A stretch of 54,052 nt of DNA, taken from NCBI GenBank assembly GCA_009773315.1, contig WRPE01000031.1:1-54052 (forward strand). Reading direction: 5' to 3'. Under the pieces are notes generated by a model that had not been told where the DNA came from, did no database searches, and worked only from the letters and a program-made list of their open reading frames with translations. Position numbers and translations under genes: made by a program. This DNA is from Syntrophaceae bacterium. Its GTDB lineage: Bacteria; Desulfobacterota; Syntrophia; Syntrophales; Smithellaceae. How positions within the stretch are numbered: position 1 is the first letter of the stretch; each line of letters starts with the position of its first letter. Positions 25,128-32,439 of this stretch are shown here, one piece after another.

Positions 25128-25335
25128 GGTTGTCCACATTGCGAATTGTTTACAAAATATACGTTCTTGACATAAATTGTATATAATAAATACATTTCTG
25201 TCAAACACAATATTGGAAGGCGCATTCCCGGCGGATCATTGTATTTCCAACGCAATGACATTGATATCATCAAGAACTGCAAACCAATGCCTTTGTGGGT
25301 GCAAGTACGAATTTTTATAATCATAAATAACTTGC

Positions 25336-25351
25336 TGGTATGATAGTTGCT
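25336..25351 (+). promoter_or_regulatory. Sigma-54 (-24/-12) promoter
   Basis: TGGTATGATAGTTGCT matches the sigma-54 consensus TGGCACRNNNNTTGCW at 14 of 16 positions, keeping the invariant GG and GC at the right 10-bp spacing. The ATG of the carboxyltransferase gene is 47 bases downstream. The enhancer-binding protein gene is divergent next door, making it the probable activator. Confidence 0.7.
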
Positions 25352-25398
25352 GTAGTAATATACGCAGAAATACATAAATTTGAATTAAGGAGTACTAT

Positions 25399-26820
25399 AT
25401 GAAAGACAGAAAAGAAAGTCTGCTCCAACCCATTAAAATTCAGGATAATACGTTTCGCGACGGCCATCAGTCTATTTATGCAACCAGAATGAAAACGGAG
25501 GACATGATCCCCATTGCCGAGGAGATGGATAACTGCGGTTTCTGGGCTATGGAGGTATGGGGGGGGGCGACGTTTGATACGATGCATCGCTTTCTTGACG
25601 AAGATCCATGGATGCGACCCAAAATTTTAAAGAAATATGCCAAAAAAACGCCCTTCAGTATGCTTTTGCGCGGACAAAACCTGGTCGGCTATCGTCATTA
25701 CGCCGATGACGTCGTCCGCGCTTTTGTGGACAAATCCTGTGAAATCGGAATTGATATTTTCCGCTGTTTTGATGCGCTCAATGATTTCCGCAATATCGAA
25801 ACCTGTGTGGAAAGAATTAAGGCCAACGGCAAACACTTGGAAGGAACGGTTTGTTATTCACTGACGCAAAGCCGCCTGGGCGGCGAAATATATACCCTCG
25901 ATTTTTATGTGACAAAAGCCAAAGAATTGGAAAGTATGGGTGCGGATAGCATCTGTATCAAAGACATGGCCGGATTGCTTTCCCCTTATGACGCATTCGA
26001 TCTGTTCACCGCATTAAAAAAGGCAATTAAGGTCCCTCTGCATTTGCACACCCACTATACCAGCGGGATGGGCAGCATGTCCTACTTAAAAGCAATCGAG
26101 GCTGGCGTGGATATTATCGATACCTGTCTTGCGCCCTTTGCGCTCCGGACATCGATGCCCGCCTGCGAGCCAATCGTTGCGGCCCTCCAGGGAACCCCCA
26201 AGGATTCAGGCATTAATTTATACAAACTTCTTGAACTGAGTGAACACCTGGAAAACATCGCCCCCAAGTATAAACATCTTTTAGGGGATCACAGGCTTTC
26301 CATCATTGATACCGGTGTTCTTGCGCATCAGATTCCGGGTGGGATGATTTCCAATCTAACCAGCCAGCTCAAAGAAGTGAATGCATTGGATAGATTAAGC
26401 GAGATTTACACGGAAGTAGTTCAGACGCGAAAAGACATGGGCTATCCGCCTCTGGTGACGCCGGCCTCTCAAATCATCGGATCGCAGGCCGTGTTGAATG
26501 TACTTTTCGGACGATATGTCAGAATATCCTATCAGCTTAAGGACCTCGTTTTGGGGTTGTATGGTAAAACCCCCGCACCGATTGATAAGGATCTGACCGC
26601 AAAAATACTCAAAAATTATAAACGCGGACAGACACCGATCACCGGCCGACCGGCCGATGAACTGCCGCCGGAAATCGAGGAAGCGAAAAAAACGATCGGC
26701 CACCTGGCGCGAACGGACGAAGACCTGCTGGGATGGGTATTGTTCCCTCAAACAATGGAAAAATATCTGCAGACAAAATATGGAACCGATGTGCCGCCCA
26801 GCGCGTCGTCAAAGGGATGA
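25399..26820 (+). CDS. Pyruvate carboxylase subunit B / oxaloacetate decarboxylase alpha-type carboxyltransferase, without biotin domain
   Basis: A 473-residue carboxyltransferase of the PYC/OAD/5S group. The opening IQDNTFRDGHQS carries the catalytic RDGHQS, MEVWGGATFD follows, the biotin-carboxyl site includes KDMAGLLSPY, and the metal ligands are HLHTHYTSG. The PYC_OADA conserved domain continues to about residue 460. The C-terminal biotinyl (lipoyl-like) domain with AMKM is absent, so biotin must sit on another protein. It could form or decarboxylate oxaloacetate or transfer the carboxyl of methylmalonyl-CoA. The ATG follows AAGGAG. It heads the run with malic enzyme and thiolase. Confidence 0.85.
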   Translation: MKDRKESLLQPIKIQDNTFRDGHQSIYATRMKTEDMIPIAEEMDNCGFWAMEVWGGATFDTMHRFLDEDPWMRPKILKKYAKKTPFSMLLRGQNLVGYRHYADDVVRAFVDKSCEIGIDIFRCFDALNDFRNIETCVERIKANGKHLEGTVCYSLTQSRLGGEIYTLDFYVTKAKELESMGADSICIKDMAGLLSPYDAFDLFTALKKAIKVPLHLHTHYTSGMGSMSYLKAIEAGVDIIDTCLAPFALRTSMPACEPIVAALQGTPKDSGINLYKLLELSEHLENIAPKYKHLLGDHRLSIIDTGVLAHQIPGGMISNLTSQLKEVNALDRLSEIYTEVVQTRKDMGYPPLVTPASQIIGSQAVLNVLFGRYVRISYQLKDLVLGLYGKTPAPIDKDLTAKILKNYKRGQTPITGRPADELPPEIEEAKKTIGHLARTDEDLLGWVLFPQTMEKYLQTKYGTDVPPSASSKG

Positions 26821-26848
26821 TGAAAGATTAAAAGGAGATTACGCGCTA

Positions 26849-28492
26849 ATGAATAACGGCTGTACTGGAAAACTTCCGCGTGGTGTTGAGTTGCTGCACG
26901 ACCCGAGTCTGAATAAGGGGACGGCCTTTACCGCCGCCGAACGCGAAGCGTTGGGCCTGCACGGGCTGCTTCCGCCACGTATCTCGACTCAGCAGCAACA
27001 GGTTCAACACGTCATCAATAACGTTCGACGCAAGCCCGACAACCTGGAAAGATACCTTTATCTGATCGGTTTACAGGATCGCAATGAGCGGCTGTTCTAT
27101 AAAGCGCTCGTCGAGAACCTGGAGGAACTCAGTCCTATCGTCTACACACCGACCGTGGGCTTGGCCTGCCAGGAATACAGCCATGTTTACCGCCGTCCCC
27201 GCGGGTTGTCCATTACCCGGTATGATCGCGGCCGAATTAAAGAGGTTTTGCAAAACTGGTCCCACAAGAATGTCCGTGTGATCGTTGTGACAGACGGCGA
27301 ACGCATCCTGGGCCTGGGCGATCTCGGCTCCAATGGCATGGGCATCCCCGTGGGGAAATTGTCGCTTTATACGGCCTGCGCGGGCATTGATCCTGCGGCA
27401 TGCCTGCCGATTATGATCGATGTCGGAACAAACAATAACGAGCTGTGGAGTGACCCGCAATACATCGGTTTGCCGGAACCGCGCCTGGACGGTGAAGACT
27501 ATGACTCGCTCATCGATGAGTTTATGGCGGCGGCAAGTGAGATATTCCCCAACGTCATGATTCAACTGGAAGATTTCGGCAACAAGAATGCCTTCCGCCT
27601 GCTCGCCAGGTATCGCGATCAATACTGTATGTTCGATGACGACATCCAGGGCACCGCCGGTGTCGCACTGGCCGGACTGTATTCCGCCCTGCGTATGATC
27701 AAAGGCAAGATAAACGAACAGCGACTTGTGTTTTTAGGCGCAGGCGAGGCAGCTCTTGGTATCGGGAACCTGGTGGCCTCCGCGATGGTCCAGCAGGGCC
27801 TTCCTGAAGAAGAGGCCATAGGCCGCTGCTGGTTTATCGATTCCAAAGGCCTTGTCGTTTCCAGCCGAACGGACCTGGCCCAACACAAACAGCGCTTTGC
27901 CCATGATTTTCCCTTCCATCAAAATCTTCTGGAGGTGGTTGAAGCCATCCGACCTACGGCCATCATCGGAGCGTCGGGACAACCCGCAACCTTTACGCCG
28001 GAAATTTTAACGGCTATGGCGCGTCTGAACGAGCATCCAATTGTTTTTGCGCTTTCCAATCCAACCTCCCAGGCGGAATGCACGGCTGAAGATGCTTATC
28101 GCCACACAAAAGGGCGCGCCGTCTTCGCCAGCGGCAGTCCGTTTCCCAAGGTAGAGATGGACGGGCAAACCTTTATACCGGGGCAGGCCAACAATGTTTA
28201 CATCTTCCCCGGCGTCGGGTTGGGCGTGATGGCCTCGGAAGCAACCCGCGTGACGGATGAGATGTTCTCCGCGGCAGCCAAATGTCTGGATGAACAGGTA
28301 TCGAGAGAGGATTTTGAAAAGGGACGGATTTTTCCGTCACTGACGCGCATCCGCGATGTCTCGGCCAATATCGCACTGGCCGTTGCAAAAGTTGTGTTCG
28401 CCAGAAAACTTACCGCAATGAGGGAACCGGCCAATTTACCCGGTTACATCAAGTCGAAGATGTACGACCCGGCCTATCAGCCGTATAAATGA
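26849..28492 (+). CDS. NAD-dependent malic enzyme (large type)
   Basis: A 547-residue protein of the long malic enzyme class that includes E. coli MaeA. Visible parts are FTAAEREALGLHGLLPP, YTPTVGLACQEYSHV (catalytic Tyr), VTDGERILGLGDLGSNGMGI, the metal site EDFGNKNAF and FDDDIQGTAGVALAGL, and the dinucleotide fold VFLGAGEAALGIGNL. It oxidatively decarboxylates malate to pyruvate, linking C4 and C3 pools beside the carboxyltransferase. The start at 26849 is supported by AAAGGAG. It is 28 bp behind the carboxyltransferase gene, so both probably use the sigma-54 promoter. Confidence 0.9.
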   Translation: MNNGCTGKLPRGVELLHDPSLNKGTAFTAAEREALGLHGLLPPRISTQQQQVQHVINNVRRKPDNLERYLYLIGLQDRNERLFYKALVENLEELSPIVYTPTVGLACQEYSHVYRRPRGLSITRYDRGRIKEVLQNWSHKNVRVIVVTDGERILGLGDLGSNGMGIPVGKLSLYTACAGIDPAACLPIMIDVGTNNNELWSDPQYIGLPEPRLDGEDYDSLIDEFMAAASEIFPNVMIQLEDFGNKNAFRLLARYRDQYCMFDDDIQGTAGVALAGLYSALRMIKGKINEQRLVFLGAGEAALGIGNLVASAMVQQGLPEEEAIGRCWFIDSKGLVVSSRTDLAQHKQRFAHDFPFHQNLLEVVEAIRPTAIIGASGQPATFTPEILTAMARLNEHPIVFALSNPTSQAECTAEDAYRHTKGRAVFASGSPFPKVEMDGQTFIPGQANNVYIFPGVGLGVMASEATRVTDEMFSAAAKCLDEQVSREDFEKGRIFPSLTRIRDVSANIALAVAKVVFARKLTAMREPANLPGYIKSKMYDPAYQPYK

Positions 28493-28528
28493 TAAAATTT
28501 TGTGGTTAAAAAAAACAAGGAGATACAT

Positions 28529-29794
28529 ATGGAAAATGTCGTTTTTATCAGTTGTGCGAGAACGCCGATCGGCGCTTACGGAGGAGCGCTGAGAGATGTT
28601 CCAGTTTACCGCCTGGCCAGTCTGGTCTTGCAGGAAGCGGCCAAAAAGGCAAAAATTGATCCCGCGATGATTGATGATGTCGTCATGGGATCAGCCTACC
28701 AGAACGGCGAGTGTGCCAACGGCGCACGCATGGCCGTGCTCGACGCAGGGTGGCCGGATACTGTTCCGGGGATCATGTTGGATCGGCGCTGCTGTTCGGG
28801 GCTGGATACCATCTTTTACGGGGCGATGAAAATCCAAACCGGCAACGCCGACCTGATCATCGCAGGCGGTATGGAATCGATGAGCCAGGGCGAACTTTAT
28901 ATCCCCGGCGACATCAAGTGGGGACTGGGCGGCAAAAGCCATGAAAAATACGGTTTCATGCCCCGCGGACACGGCGCGCTGGCCATGTGGGGAATTCCTT
29001 TTTATGACAGGCTTCAGCGCGGACGAGTCATGTCTCAGCCCATTGCGCGATACGGCGAGCTAAGTTCGATGATGACCTGGGCGGAAACCGCCGCCCAAAA
29101 AGAGAAGATCACCCGGGAAGAAGCCGACCGCTGGGCCCTGCGCTCTCATCAGCGGGCGATTGCGGCGCAGGACGCGGGCAAGTTTGTCGATGAAATTGTC
29201 CCGATTGCGACCGGCAAAGATAAGAATGGTGAAACCGTTTATTTGAAAACCGATGAAGGACCGCGCCGCGAAACCACGTTGGAACGCCTGGCCAAACTTA
29301 AAGCTGTTTATAAAGACGGCGTCTGCACAGCGGGCAATTCGTCGTCGGAAAATGATGGCGCGGCGGTGGTTGTGATGGCGTCTGAAAAGAAAGCCAAAGA
29401 GCTGGGCGTCAAGCCGCTGGCCTATTTCCGCTCCTGCGCGGTGGCGGCTACCGACCCGACGCTCACCTACCCCGCAGTTCCGGCATCGGTGGAAAAAGCA
29501 CTGAAAAAGATTAATGCGACAATTGATCAGATCGATCTGATCGAAGTGCAGGAGGCGTTTGCCGTCCAGTGTCTGGCGGACTCTCGACTTTCCGGCCTTT
29601 CCGACGAGCAGATGGACGCCAAAGTCAATGTGAACGGTTCTGGTATTTCGCTCGGGCATCCCATCGGCGCAACTGGTGCGATGCGGCTTACCACGCTGAT
29701 TAACGAAATGGTGCGGACCGACAAGCGTTTTGGCCTGGAGACGATCTGCGGCGGCGGCGGCCAGGGGATATGTATGGTTATTGAAAGAAAATAA
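28529..29794 (+). CDS. Thiolase (acetyl-CoA C-acetyltransferase family)
   Basis: A 421-residue thiolase with the acyl-accepting cysteine in LDRRCCSGLD, the NVNGSGISLGHPIGATGA motif with catalytic histidine, and the second cysteine in ICGGGGQG. The N-terminus VFISCARTPIGAYGG is typical. Thiolases cleave 3-ketoacyl-CoA or condense acetyl-CoA. The start has a strong ribosome-binding site, AAGGAGAT. It lies 36 bp behind malic enzyme and 24 bp before the acyl-CoA dehydrogenase, so a beta-oxidation type function within the same transcript is likely. Confidence 0.9.
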   Translation: MENVVFISCARTPIGAYGGALRDVPVYRLASLVLQEAAKKAKIDPAMIDDVVMGSAYQNGECANGARMAVLDAGWPDTVPGIMLDRRCCSGLDTIFYGAMKIQTGNADLIIAGGMESMSQGELYIPGDIKWGLGGKSHEKYGFMPRGHGALAMWGIPFYDRLQRGRVMSQPIARYGELSSMMTWAETAAQKEKITREEADRWALRSHQRAIAAQDAGKFVDEIVPIATGKDKNGETVYLKTDEGPRRETTLERLAKLKAVYKDGVCTAGNSSSENDGAAVVVMASEKKAKELGVKPLAYFRSCAVAATDPTLTYPAVPASVEKALKKINATIDQIDLIEVQEAFAVQCLADSRLSGLSDEQMDAKVNVNGSGISLGHPIGATGAMRLTTLINEMVRTDKRFGLETICGGGGQGICMVIERK

Positions 29795-29818
29795 ATTGAA
29801 GTTGGGAGGATAAAGAAT

Positions 29819-30976
29819 ATGGATTTTGCATTAACGGAAGAACAAACAATGATTCAGGATACGGCAAGAAGTTTTGCCGAAAAAGAAATTGCGCCGCACG
29901 TCGAGGAAGACGAGAAAAATCATTTCTGGCGCAAGGAAATTTTTCAGAAGATGGCCGACCTTGGATTTTTTGGCTTCTCCATCGATGAAAAATACGGCGG
30001 AAACGGCATGGGCTTTCTGGAAGGCGCTCTGGCCATCGAACAGATTGCTAAGGTGCACACGTCCTGGCGCATGGCCTTCAACATGCAATGCTGGGGACCC
30101 GCGCTCACCATTCAGAAATTCGGCACGGAAGAACAAAAGCAACACTACATTCCCAAGTTTGTCAGCGGTGAATATATCGGCAGCTTCGCCATGACTGAGA
30201 CGGACATCGGCTCGGACGTCGCCTCGATGAAATGCAACGCCGTCGATAAGGGCGATTACTATCTGATCAACGGCAATAAAATGTGGATCACCAACGGCAC
30301 CGTCTGTAATCATGGTCTGCTTTATGTCAAGACGGACAAGGACGCCGGCGCCAACGGCGTGAGCTGCTTCATCATGGATTACAGCCTGCCGGGCATTGAG
30401 CGCAAAACGATTCATGACAAAGTCGGCCTGTGGGCCTCCGATACCGCGGAACTGACGTTTGAAGACGTGAAAGTGCCCAAGAGCCTCTTGCTGGGCAAAC
30501 TCAACAAAGGATTCCAGATGTGTATGACGCAACTTAACTCCACGCGTCTGGGCTGTTCCGCCGGCGCCCTGGGTCTTTCCAGCGCCATCCTCGACGCATC
30601 GGCAAAATACGCGACGGAACGCTGTCAGTTTGGAAAGCAAATCGGCAAATATCAGCTCATCCAGCAGCAGGTCGCAGATATGAAGTGCGGGCATGAGACG
30701 CTGGCGGCACTGGTTTATAAGGCGGCGTGGCTCAAAGACAAGGGTCTGCCCAATGTCATGGAAACATCCATGTCCAAACTCTACGGCGCGAAAGTCGTCG
30801 TGCATGACGCCAATGAATGCATGAAGCTTTACGGCTCCTTCGGCTATTCCGATGAATATCCCTGCGGCCGCTTCCTGCGCGACTCCAAGCAGTTCGAAAC
30901 GCTGGAGGGCACCTCCAACATGCACACGATGATCGTCGCCAACGCGACGATGGGATTTGCCCCGAACCGGGCATAA
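29819..30976 (+). CDS. Acyl-CoA dehydrogenase (glutaryl-CoA dehydrogenase-like candidate)
   Basis: A 385-residue flavoprotein with standard ACAD landmarks: FAMTETDIGSDVASM for FAD/substrate binding, KMWITNG, RCQFGKQIGKYQLIQQQVAD, and the C-terminal LEGTSNMHTMIVA with the catalytic base Glu363. In decarboxylating glutaryl-CoA dehydrogenases the residue before this Glu is Tyr; here it is Leu362. That is compatible with a non-decarboxylating enzyme, but other acyl-CoA substrates are equally possible. The glutaconyl-CoA decarboxylase relic directly downstream favours glutaryl-CoA as the ancestral substrate. It is the last intact gene of the thiolase run. Confidence 0.85.
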   Translation: MDFALTEEQTMIQDTARSFAEKEIAPHVEEDEKNHFWRKEIFQKMADLGFFGFSIDEKYGGNGMGFLEGALAIEQIAKVHTSWRMAFNMQCWGPALTIQKFGTEEQKQHYIPKFVSGEYIGSFAMTETDIGSDVASMKCNAVDKGDYYLINGNKMWITNGTVCNHGLLYVKTDKDAGANGVSCFIMDYSLPGIERKTIHDKVGLWASDTAELTFEDVKVPKSLLLGKLNKGFQMCMTQLNSTRLGCSAGALGLSSAILDASAKYATERCQFGKQIGKYQLIQQQVADMKCGHETLAALVYKAAWLKDKGLPNVMETSMSKLYGAKVVVHDANECMKLYGSFGYSDEYPCGRFLRDSKQFETLEGTSNMHTMIVANATMGFAPNRA

Positions 30977-30995
30977 TCGGACGATCCGATCACTA

Positions 30996-31049
30996 ATAGA
31001 ACAAGGGGATGCATCCACCACTGAAGGGTGGCAAGACCCCTTGTTCTAT
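30996..31049. repeat. Interspersed palindromic element, copy at 31.0 kb
   Basis: Perfect 13-bp outer arms ATAGAACAAGGGG (30996-31008) and CCCCTTGTTCTAT (31037-31049). Inside lies the family core in reverse orientation, CCACCACTGAAGGGTGG plus CAAGACC, identical to the 22-bp tandem units at 10.8 kb. Its right arm runs into the first recognisable codons of the gcdA relic. Confidence 0.85.
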
Positions 31050-31269
31050 GAAGAAATCATTAACGCCACCAGGCATTTCAAATCCGTTCCGCCCGGTAGC
31101 GCGAAAGTTCATTATGACGTTACAGGCTTTTTCCGCGCCGTCTTTGACGAAGAGAAACAGGTGCTCGACGCCATTAAAGATTACATGGACGATCTGCCCG
31201 CAGCATCAACTGATTCTCCCGCGTATCATCCGCTCGCAGATTGTGAAAGGGCTGGAAAGACCGGCGTAG
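31044..31269 (+). pseudogene. Relic of glutaconyl-CoA decarboxylase alpha subunit (carboxyltransferase), 5'-truncated and internally deleted
   Basis: In one frame (31044-31200) the text FYEEIINATRHFKSVPPGSA then KVHYDVTGFFRAVFDEEKQV and KDYMDDLP matches the middle of GcdA (family text PPGAVDIHYTETGFMREVY). In the next frame (31195-31269) CPQHQLILPRIIRSQIVK matches the extreme C-terminus of GcdA (CPFHQMILPRAIREFE), ending in TAG. About half of the protein is missing before the first piece and a large part between the pieces; the deletion junction lies at TGCCCG. The intact enzyme would decarboxylate glutaconyl-CoA to crotonyl-CoA. No start codon or full domain remains, so it is not functional. 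Confidence 0.75.
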
Positions 31270-31284
31270 GCGAAAGTTGTTTTC

Positions 31285-31357
31285 GGACTGCTCGGGGAGC
31301 AGTCCCTACAATTCACGGCGGTCATTTCATCCGTTTCTCAGGGCGGGCTCCCCGAGC
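31285..31357. repeat. Inverted-repeat block after the gcdA relic
   Basis: GGACTGCTC-GGG-GAGCAGTCC forms a 9-bp stem at 31285-31305. GCTCGGGGAGC (31290-31300) also pairs perfectly with GCTCCCCGAGC (31347-31357), giving two alternative folds. It ends with CTAC, like the GTAGGGA arms elsewhere. It lies between convergent genes and may terminate transcription. Confidence 0.65.
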
Positions 31358-31388
31358 ACGCCGTTGTTGGACTCTCTCCAACGTGATG

Positions 31389-32345
31389 TCATGCCGGTTC
31401 ATCAAACCGGCACTTCAGTGTTAAAACACCATTCTCATACGAGGTGCGGATCTGATACGGCAGCTTTTTAAACAAACCGAGCATGGAAAAATTTTCTTCA
31501 AGAACCATAGCGTCCAGACCCTTAAGGCCGTTCGCCAGCGCGGCATCCACAATTTTTTGCTGAAGCTTAACGGAGATACCTTTCCCCTGCCAATCCTTGG
31601 CTACGGAATAGGCAACCTCGCCGGCGCCGCTTCCTTCCAGAAAATAACCGCCGATGCCGATAATCCGGCCGTACCCCTCTTCACCCAGATAGGCTACAAT
31701 GGAGCAATTCCGCGTGTAATCGACAATGAACATGTCTTTGACTTCATCCCAGTAAAAGTGATGCCGCTTTCCAAAAAAACGCTTGGCAATGTCCTGCTCA
31801 TTCATTTCGTAAAAATGATCCTGAATGAGCCGGTCGTCAGCGATTTTGACGGGACGGAACATAACCTTCTGGCCCGCGATCGTCACGACTTCTTCCAGCC
31901 AGGCCGGATAAATACCAAACTGGGATTCGTATAACTTGCGCTCCTCACCGATTAAACCCTCGCGCCGCGCCTGTTCAAACAGTTGCTCGCGAAAATCAGG
32001 GTGGGCAACGCTGATCATGGCCATGGCGCGTTCCTGGACATTTTTGCCGAACAGGTTGACGGCGCCATATTCGGTAACCACGTAAGTCACATCGGCTGCC
32101 GGAATGGCCACGGTCCCTGCTGCCTGTTCCAGAACGATGTTGCTTACCTGCCCGTCGTCGCTCACCGACTGGGCAACGACAACGGACTTGCCGCCCGGCG
32201 CCATCGCTGCCCATCGGCTGAAGTCCACCAGCCCCGCCACATCGGCAAAATGATTTTGCGCAATGCCGTCGGCTGCCACCTGGCCTTTGAGATCGATCGA
32301 TGTCACACGATTGATGGCAGTCATCTTGTTGTGGCGGGCAATCAT
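31389..32345 (-). CDS. Acetyl-CoA hydrolase/transferase C-terminal domain fused to a GNAT domain, 5'-truncated
   Basis: A 318-residue frame. The first about 140 residues are the C-terminal domain of the acetyl-CoA hydrolase/CoA-transferase family, including YVVTEYGAVNLFGKNVQERA with the catalytic glutamate. The rest is an acetyltransferase (GNAT) domain with VMFRPVKIADDRLI, then VAYSVAKDWQGKGISVKLQQ (acetyl-CoA loop). Full-length members are about 600 or more residues. Here the family sequence continues upstream of the only ATG (NTFVYRSDDLYHFLNGNPAI, about 32438 back to 32346) and then runs into the end of the permease gene. The N-terminal CoA-transferase half is therefore missing, and this is probably a decaying gene; a GNAT-only function is possible. 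Confidence 0.75.
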   Translation of the reverse strand: MIARHNKMTAINRVTSIDLKGQVAADGIAQNHFADVAGLVDFSRWAAMAPGGKSVVVAQSVSDDGQVSNIVLEQAAGTVAIPAADVTYVVTEYGAVNLFGKNVQERAMAMISVAHPDFREQLFEQARREGLIGEERKLYESQFGIYPAWLEEVVTIAGQKVMFRPVKIADDRLIQDHFYEMNEQDIAKRFFGKRHHFYWDEVKDMFIVDYTRNCSIVAYLGEEGYGRIIGIGGYFLEGSGAGEVAYSVAKDWQGKGISVKLQQKIVDAALANGLKGLDAMVLEENFSMLGLFKKLPYQIRTSYENGVLTLKCRFDEPA

Positions 32346-32439
32346 GACGGGATTGCTTACATCATCACATGGCCGGAATTCAATGGCGGGATTCCCGTTC
32401 AGGAAATGGTAAAGATCATCGGACCGGTAAACAAAAGTA

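Noticed and set aside
25166-25190. TTGACA followed by TATAAT near 25.17 kb as a sigma-70 promoter
   Set aside because: The two boxes are only 9 bases apart.
31009-31269. Intact 86-residue gene over the gcdA relic
   Set aside because: Its N-terminal half reads the wrong frame; only the last codons (CPQHQLILPRIIR) are real homology.
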